A program made the translations under genes and the position numbers. Shown here in pieces: positions 59,701 to 64,000 of a stretch of 64,000 bases of DNA. The first letter of the stretch is position 1, and every line of letters starts with the position of its first letter. A model generated the notes under the pieces. It was not told the origin of the DNA and did no database searches. It saw only the letters and a program-made list of their open reading frames with translations. The DNA lies in NCBI GenBank assembly GCA_017631875.1, contig JAGBSL010000003.1, forward strand, positions 1 to 64,000. The letters run 5' to 3'. This DNA comes from Bacteroidales bacterium (GTDB lineage: Bacteria > Bacteroidota > Bacteroidia > Bacteroidales > UBA932).

Positions 59701-59895
59701 GATCGAACCTCCCTTGGTCTTGAAGTTCAGCTTACCGGTAAGACCATCCTCCGCCATCTCAAGCTGCCTGCTCTCCGATGACACCGCTAAAGTCACCCTA
59801 CCCGGCGACTCCGGCAACTCCACCGGCTGCTGAGGCTCCTTTCCGCATGAGCAGATGGCCACAAGCGCCATCAGAATATATATAAATCTTTTCAT
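56773..59895 (-). CDS. Large surface lipoprotein: BACON repeats, PKD-like, BspA-type LRR
   Basis: 1040 residues. Lipobox ICSC (Cys17). Three BACON-like domains follow (about 30-133, 134-225 and 226-312), each with NQDEWTYEADG- or NPELDWTFETDG-type strands. A PKD/DUF285-like segment (about 320-400) has VDWGDGSPKETFDS and HVYKEPGLYTIEMTG. From about 400 to 1000 lie some 18 leucine-rich repeats of the BspA type (pattern SLKSLPAGLF, then a short helix and F..C). BspA-like LRR proteins bind host proteins such as fibronectin and promote coaggregation. No enzyme motif is present. An attractive adhesin candidate, by family analogy only. Confidence 0.88.
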   Translation of the reverse strand: MKRFIYILMALVAICSCGKEPQQPVELPESPGRVTLAVSSESRQLEMAEDGLTGKLNFKTKGGSIAIDVLTNQDEWTYEADGDDWLEVSQDEYFLYLEADRNEADKSQSATIVVKAGEGDKAVSVTLTVTQNHAGVPEISLAENQQHFKAYTSLESMIAIETNQDEWDFDCTCSWLLIEKEGNALKLTADPNTTFLQRTAEIEIKAGGDSDWLTVRQDGTAYVRLSSQNVATDDEGDAKAITVTSNPELDWTFETDGSDWFTASSEGDQLVVTIQSNIGGNQRTGSMAVIVGDEDNSATARVNVRQIGPDTEELIYEVLISEPDFYLVGAPVLTTSTGGTVTVDWGDGSPKETFDSRRPTHVYKEPGLYTIEMTGQAKSLEFSDGSNISPELQNVISWGKMGCTTLVDMCLGCSNLKSIPNDVAGSFASVKSFLGAFSCCESLEEIPSGLFRHATVAKNFEDCFSHSGSISEIPADLFANCTAAEDFSYTFYGTGTGYVITTNTLPNFEEVKGLASAGKLKEIPGGLFRNCPSVKQMDYVFGATAISAIPEEIFAAQSAATVFTGAFSACVNLKSIPAGLMANATSALDIKYMFAGCDSVTEIPTGMFKNNGTVTNLEYIFYKTGVKRLQKGIFEGLSNVKTIGAVFQGCESLSEIEPGVFDGLTSAKSFRYCFADCSSLRQIPSGLFGGLTLAYEFVYTFENSALESIPEDLFADARDYSSADFTYMLANCKNLKTVPAGLFKTFTKVTSPGFKNMFNGSGIETIPAGLFAYNTSVSSGFEELFSNCASLKTIEGPIFPEATSVSSLAYAFENCTALEELPEGLFDALAGSKTKFTATFVSCTSLKSLPAGLFAKNTLATGFQGTFCGCSSLETVPADLLPAAQKVTSVKDLFAECSSLKTVPSGLFAGLPAVTSFEATFADCASLESVPEDLFSAIGTKTSSITFAECFMNCSSLKSLPAGLFDTVRRINYIDNCFDGCTSLTGESPYTVVGDQKIHIYERVKGDDFPIVPSSSSAHAKCFAGCDGLDDYSAIPIDWK

Positions 59896-59907
59896 GTGAG
59901 GTCAAGT

Positions 59908-61053
59908 TTAGAGTGATTGCTTCTTGAATGATATCGGTCCCATAGGGAACATGGTAGGACGGGATCTTGATCCAAGGGCAACCTTGCTGCCGCTGTCGTT
60001 GTATGTCCAAAGTCCGAATCCGATATAGTTCCACCCGTCCACAGTCGGAAGATCAAGCGTAATCGATGTGAAGTCCTCCGAAGGAATGCCGTCCACCTCA
60101 AGCGAAGCGTATGAGAACTTGGTGCTGCTCACAAGAGTAATATAGAGGAATACATCGTAAGAATACACTGTCCATCCGAACGGAATGACGATATTGCCGG
60201 TTTCCTTGTCATAACGCACCTCAAGTTCTGTGTCAGGATAAAGGAAATCCTTCATGATCAATGTCTTGCCGTATTCGCCCTGTTCCATGTCGAAGATCAG
60301 ATAATAGTCTGTCTGATTCGGAGCATAGTCCAGATTGTTGAGCGAACCATTAGGCGAATAATACCACTTTGCAGCCGTAATCTCCCACTGGCCGAGGAGC
60401 TTGAAGTAAGGGTTTTCAGCTCTTGTACTCTGAGATATTACGATTTCACGAATCTCTTCCTGGGCTCCAAGGCCTGCCGACATGGTAAGGATCGCAGAGC
60501 GTGACTCCTCAGATTCATTCGGCGTGCACTCGATTACCATCTGCTCCATATCAGGATAATGGAAAACCGTAAGCCAGTCCGCATCATATTCCAGAGTCCA
60601 CTCATAATTGGAGCTTACAGTGTATGTTACCTCACCTCCTTCCGAATCGAAACTGTAGTCTGCAGCCGTTGTGGAGAATTCCAAAGCCTGGGCAGCCTCT
60701 TGCATCACACTGACCTGATACGGGCCGAAATGACCTTCCGGGCTGGTAATGATAATCGCTCCTACGCGTGGCTTTGTATCATGATTAGGCTCCGCGGTCA
60801 CATTCAGCGCATTACTGCCGGCCTCGAATGTAAACCAGTGTTCCTGGACGTCATAAGCAGCCTCCCAGACTTCCGTTTCAGGGAAAGGAAGCACCTGGAT
60901 AGTCTTCGTACCGCCTTCCATGTCAAAGGCAGCGCCATGTTCCGAAATGGACAAATGATAAAGAATCGTCGGTTCCGCTTCCTTACAACCGTTAAACACA
61001 GAAGCCAAACTGATGATTACCACATAGAATAATGATCTGATATCGAAGCGCAT
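59908..61053 (-). CDS. BACON-domain lipoprotein, first gene of the surface operon
   Basis: 381 residues, lipobox VFNGC (Cys23). Two BACON-like domains (about 35-125: TKTIQVLPFPETEVWEAAYD; and 127-210: SFDSEGGEVTYTVSSNYEWT) precede a C-terminal beta domain (about 215-381; LLGQWEITAAKWYYSP and DGWNYIGFGLWTYN), which has no family name that I can assign. It lies behind a consensus promoter (61082-61112) and leads a minus-strand run of lipoproteins down to 50582 with gaps of 2-22 nt as far as 52208. It is probably the promoter-proximal gene of the operon. Confidence 0.85.
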   Translation of the reverse strand: MRFDIRSLFYVVIISLASVFNGCKEAEPTILYHLSISEHGAAFDMEGGTKTIQVLPFPETEVWEAAYDVQEHWFTFEAGSNALNVTAEPNHDTKPRVGAIIITSPEGHFGPYQVSVMQEAAQALEFSTTAADYSFDSEGGEVTYTVSSNYEWTLEYDADWLTVFHYPDMEQMVIECTPNESEESRSAILTMSAGLGAQEEIREIVISQSTRAENPYFKLLGQWEITAAKWYYSPNGSLNNLDYAPNQTDYYLIFDMEQGEYGKTLIMKDFLYPDTELEVRYDKETGNIVIPFGWTVYSYDVFLYITLVSSTKFSYASLEVDGIPSEDFTSITLDLPTVDGWNYIGFGLWTYNDSGSKVALGSRSRPTMFPMGPISFKKQSL

Positions 61054-61081
61054 GTGATAGAATCTCCTACAATGTGAATAA

Positions 61082-61112
61082 CAAACTTAATCATTATTTC
61101 CTACAAATCAAA
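61082..61112 (-). promoter_or_regulatory. Consensus promoter of the surface lipoprotein operon
   Basis: On the minus strand TTTG (61112-61109), 19 nt, then TAAGTTTG (61089-61082). Both boxes and the spacing match the Bacteroidota consensus. The start site would lie about 20 nt before the ATG at 61053. Confidence 0.72.
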
Positions 61113-61210
61113 GACTCACAAACCCCTCATACTCAAGACAAATGCTTACGAACACTCGCATTTTTTCGCTTTTTAGCGATAAACTGTAAGCAGAATTCTC
61201 GACAACACGA

Positions 61211-61250
61211 AAAACGGGCATCCAGAATATGGATACCCGTCATTTTTATA
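61211..61250. terminator. Terminator of the Na/Pi cotransporter gene
   Basis: ACGGGCATCC (61214-61223) and GGATACCCGT (61231-61240) form a stem with one mismatch. On the minus strand it is followed by TTTTTC, and A/T runs flank both sides. It ends the transcript that comes from 63980. Confidence 0.8.
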
Positions 61251-61267
61251 AATTGTTCCGTTGAAGA

Positions 61268-63004
61268 CTATTTCTTCACAAAAGACTTCTCCAGAGTCTG
61301 TGAGATGTTGATTATGAAGTCTCCCATCTTCTCCAGCTCGCTGACTATGTCCATGTAGTAGACGCTGGCGTGGTAGTTCTTGCGGTTGCTCTCGAGTTCC
61401 TCGATCTCTGCCTCACGGAGGTTGTTGCGGAGGTTATTGATGCGGTCCTCGGCATTGTATGCGTTGGATATCTCCTCCAGCGTGCCCTTATGCGCAGCCT
61501 CAAGGTTCGCGAGCATAGCCTCGTAAGCATGATCTACGGCAGCGACCATTCCCTCGATCTTCTTGACAGTCTCCTGGTCGAAGATCTTCTTGTGGATGTT
61601 TCTTCTTGCAAGGACACGGCTGATGGTCTCGCCTGAGTCACCGAGAGACTCAAGCTCTCCGATGATCTTGTACATCGCCTTGATCTTCCTAGAAGTCTCC
61701 TCGCTGATGTCTCCCTCGGAAACCGCATTCAGGAAAGAGGCAATCTCGTATTCAATGCGGTCTGAAATCTCCTCATACTTGACGAGCTTTCCGCGAAGTT
61801 CCTCGAACTTGTCATTATCTGTCTCGGCAACAGCCTCACGAGCATATCCGAGGCCGTTTCTGGAGATCTGTGCGAAGTGGATGATCTCGTCGAATGCCTG
61901 CTCTGTCGCGAGTTCAGGCGTTGCAAGAGGGCCGGCAGAGATATATTTGAGTCTGAAGACTTCCTTCTCCTGGTTCTTAGGAGCCTTGATGATCCACACC
62001 ACTGCCTTCTCTATGAACTTCACGAACCATATGAGTATCAAGGTGTTGATAGTATTGAAGAGCGTATGGAGCATAGAAAGTCCATAAAGTGCAGACGTTG
62101 CGGTCGGATCTGTCGGGCTTACGACAGCGAAGCCTTCGGCTGCAGGGTTCGGAATGCCGAACACGACTTCTGTAATCTTACCCACAAGCGCAAGGAAAGG
62201 CTTGAAGAGAATAAGCGCCCAGATCACTCCGGTAACATTGAATATGGTATGAGACATGGCCGCCCTCTTGGCCTGGGTGTTTCCTACCGCTGCGGCGATG
62301 TTCGCAGTGATTGTGGTTCCGATGTTCTCTCCAAGCACCATGGCGCAGGCCATGTTGAACGGAATCCAGCCCATGCTGAGCATGATGAGGGTGATCGCCA
62401 TTGTGGCGGACGAGGACTGAAGCACAAGCGTCAGGAGCGTACCGAACACGAGGAAGATGATCACCGATCCGAATCCATGACCCGACCATGCCTTCACGAA
62501 CTCAAGCACCTGAGGTGTCTCATTGAGATCCGGAACGGACTCCTTCATGAACGAGAGACCAAGGAACAGGAGGCAGAAGCCCACGATGAGTTCTCCGATG
62601 TTCTGTCTCTGGTTCTTCTTCGAGTTGGAGAAGAGGAAGCCCAGAAGCATCAGAGGGATGGCAAGGATCGAGATGTCGGCCTTGAATCCGAGCCACGATA
62701 CGAGCCATGCGGTCACTGTGGTACCGATGTTGGCTCCCATGATCACTCCGATCGCCTGAGCCAGGGTAAGAAGGCCGGCATTCACGAAGCTGACGACCAT
62801 CACGGTCGTAGCGGAAGATGACTGGATCACCGAGGTGATTCCCAGACCGGTCAGTACACCTTTAAACGGATTTGATGTCATTGCAGAAAGCAGTCCGCGC
62901 AGTCTGTCGCCGGCCGCCTTCTGAAGGCCGGAGCTCATGAGGTTCATTCCATAGAGGAACATACCCAGGGCTCCCAAAAGCGTAAAGATTTGAAGTATTC
63001 CCAT
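61268..63004 (-). CDS. Na/Pi cotransporter family protein with PhoU-like domain
   Basis: 578 residues. Two inverted membrane repeats carry the family's QSSSAT motifs (GITSVIQSSSATTVMVVSFV and LTLVLQSSSATMAITLIM), each followed by a glycine-rich GANIGTT or GENIGTT turn. This is the NptA/YjbB type, driving sodium-coupled phosphate transport or phosphate export. From about residue 360 a soluble PhoU-like helical domain runs to the end (IHFAQISRNGLGYAREAVAE). It begins 4 nt after the stop of the antiporter gene. The TTG at 63016 would add four residues; the ATG at 63004 is preferred. Confidence 0.9.
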   Translation of the reverse strand: MGILQIFTLLGALGMFLYGMNLMSSGLQKAAGDRLRGLLSAMTSNPFKGVLTGLGITSVIQSSSATTVMVVSFVNAGLLTLAQAIGVIMGANIGTTVTAWLVSWLGFKADISILAIPLMLLGFLFSNSKKNQRQNIGELIVGFCLLFLGLSFMKESVPDLNETPQVLEFVKAWSGHGFGSVIIFLVFGTLLTLVLQSSSATMAITLIMLSMGWIPFNMACAMVLGENIGTTITANIAAAVGNTQAKRAAMSHTIFNVTGVIWALILFKPFLALVGKITEVVFGIPNPAAEGFAVVSPTDPTATSALYGLSMLHTLFNTINTLILIWFVKFIEKAVVWIIKAPKNQEKEVFRLKYISAGPLATPELATEQAFDEIIHFAQISRNGLGYAREAVAETDNDKFEELRGKLVKYEEISDRIEYEIASFLNAVSEGDISEETSRKIKAMYKIIGELESLGDSGETISRVLARRNIHKKIFDQETVKKIEGMVAAVDHAYEAMLANLEAAHKGTLEEISNAYNAEDRINNLRNNLREAEIEELESNRKNYHASVYYMDIVSELEKMGDFIINISQTLEKSFVKK

Positions 63005-63008
63005 TGTT

Positions 63009-63980
63009 TTATGCAATTTGGTTTGTTATCAGATACCAGGTATAGCCTATGAAGCACAGGAAGAGGATCACTCCCTCGTACCTCTGGATCTTGCAGTCCC
63101 TGCCGAATGCGTAAAGGGCCACGACTGCGGCGATCATGACGATATAATCCACAATCGTTATGCCTGTGGATGTCAGAGGTGTCACCTGCGAGCTAAGTCC
63201 GAGGATAAGGGCTATGTTGAATATGTTCGATCCCACGACGTTTCCGAGAGCCATGCTGGTATTCTTCTTCAGCGCAGCTGCAATCGATGCGGCGAGCTCC
63301 GGAAGAGATGTTCCGCAGGCGATCAGCGTCAGCGAGATGAATGCGTCATTGACACCGAAGGATTTCGCTATCACTACTGCGTTGTCCACGAAGAGGTCGC
63401 AGCTGAAAATAAGCACTGCAAGACCGCCGATGACCTTCAAGACTGCCTTCCACATAGGTCCGGCTTCCTCTGTCTTGGACTCTTCCGCTGGGGCCGATTC
63501 AGCTGAGACCTGCAGTCTCTGCTTCTTGTCCCTGGCAAACGAAAGCCACATGAAGAGGGCGAAAATTGCGATGAGGATGAGTCCGTCGACTCTGCCAATG
63601 CACTGGGCCGTTCCGTTGAAAAAATTCAGCGCAAAGAGCGTCAGGAGCACTGACACGCCTACGCAGAATGGGATCTCGAATTTCAGGTTCTGGCGGTCGA
63701 ATGTGACCGGAAAGAACATTGCAGTGATACCCAGGATACCGAAAACATTGAAGATGTTCGATCCGACTACATTTCCGATTGCAACATCTGCGTTGCCGTT
63801 AAGGGCACCGATAAAGCTTACGGTCATTTCAGGAGTCGACGTTCCTACTCCGATGATCGCCGCTCCGATGACGAAATCAGATACTTTGAATTTTCTGGCG
63901 ATGGATACCGATCCGGCAACGAGATAGTCCGCGCCGAATACGATACCCACAAGCGACAAGATCAGAATTACGTATTCCAT
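63009..63980 (-). CDS. Calcium/sodium antiporter (CaCA family)
   Basis: 323 residues, about ten TM helices in two repeats. Each repeat holds the ion-binding alpha motif: GVGTSTPEMTVSF and GNVVGSNIFNVFG in the first half, ACGTSLPELAASI and GNVVGSNIFNIAL in the second. The central loop (about 150-175) is hydrophilic and Lys/Glu-rich. Homologues of the YrbG type exchange Na+ or H+ for Ca2+ across the inner membrane. It precedes the Na/Pi cotransporter in one transcription unit, so both may use the sodium gradient. The start codon at 63980 is inside the window; its promoter would lie at the edge. Confidence 0.92.
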   Translation of the reverse strand: MEYVILILSLVGIVFGADYLVAGSVSIARKFKVSDFVIGAAIIGVGTSTPEMTVSFIGALNGNADVAIGNVVGSNIFNVFGILGITAMFFPVTFDRQNLKFEIPFCVGVSVLLTLFALNFFNGTAQCIGRVDGLILIAIFALFMWLSFARDKKQRLQVSAESAPAEESKTEEAGPMWKAVLKVIGGLAVLIFSCDLFVDNAVVIAKSFGVNDAFISLTLIACGTSLPELAASIAAALKKNTSMALGNVVGSNIFNIALILGLSSQVTPLTSTGITIVDYIVMIAAVVALYAFGRDCKIQRYEGVILFLCFIGYTWYLITNQIA

Positions 63981-64000
63981 TGCTATTTAATGAGTTTTTC

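Noticed and set aside
61877..62821. A 314-codon open frame on the plus strand opposite the Na/Pi cotransporter
   Set aside because: Shadow of a well supported gene; composition rich in Arg, His, Glu and Cys as expected for antisense frames here, and no start signal.

Overview
The window is a chromosomal segment of a Bacteroidales-type bacterium (phylum Bacteroidota), probably a gut lineage; genus and family cannot be fixed from the sequence alone. The signs are promoters of the Bacteroidota type (-7 box TAnnTTTG, in places with a -33 TTTG), almost no Shine-Dalgarno sequences, many lipoproteins with BACON domains, FISUMP and LRR surface proteins, a TonB-dependent receptor, and GH109, GH2 and GH9 glycosidases. 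Coding density is high and operons face both ways.

Layout. 0-13 kb is housekeeping: topA, an Lrp-type regulator, ispD, the rod-shape/elongasome operon mreB-mreC-mreD-pbp2-rodA, ahcY, fabG and a ComF-type phosphoribosyltransferase. 13-16 kb holds a PAP2 phosphatase fused to a barrel-like tail, then a tRNA-Leu(UAA) gene split by a 282-nt group I intron with an HNH endonuclease gene 100 nt downstream. 16-23 kb has a metallophosphoesterase, a nitroreductase lipoprotein, a DUF1295 membrane protein, a CDF metal exporter, two related small lipoproteins, and an Lrp regulator with an SLC13-type transporter. 23-30 kb is the aspartate-family pathway: metX, thrA (aspartokinase-homoserine dehydrogenase), metY and asd; together with ahcY it covers homoserine and methionine synthesis and SAH recycling. 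30-36 kb is sugar-nucleotide and amino-sugar metabolism: glmM-like mutase and galE on one strand, and a GNAT, GH109 alpha-N-acetylgalactosaminidase, CBM9-like protein and NahK-like sugar kinase on the other. 36-50 kb holds a DUF456 protein, an M24 aminopeptidase, and a surface glycan/cell-wall set (DUF4434, GH9, Tat-exported dipeptide epimerase, GH2, TonB receptor, lipoprotein, SGNH hydrolase, esterase). 50-61 kb is one long minus-strand run of surface lipoproteins (BACON, LRR, FISUMP, fimbrillin-like) that includes a 48-residue ORF. The end carries a Na/Pi cotransporter and a Ca/Na antiporter.

The most unusual content is non-coding. (1) The tRNA-Leu(UAA) group I intron sits after U34, the position used by the cyanobacterial tRNA-Leu intron; the exons rejoin to a complete 86-nt tRNA. 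(2) Several intergenic regions carry short interrupted inverted repeats in two or more copies. Each family has its own stem, and the distance between arms is kept while the loop sequence varies. One family is a 4 x 72-bp tandem array with a fifth copy 27 kb away, and a second family occurs at two loci 25 kb apart. (3) The asd start codon lies inside a perfect 38-bp palindrome, preceded by about eight small hairpins in 150 nt. (4) A 48-aa ORF lies inside the surface-lipoprotein operon.

Promoter, start-site and RNA-structure calls were made by eye; no folding, alignment or database search was run.
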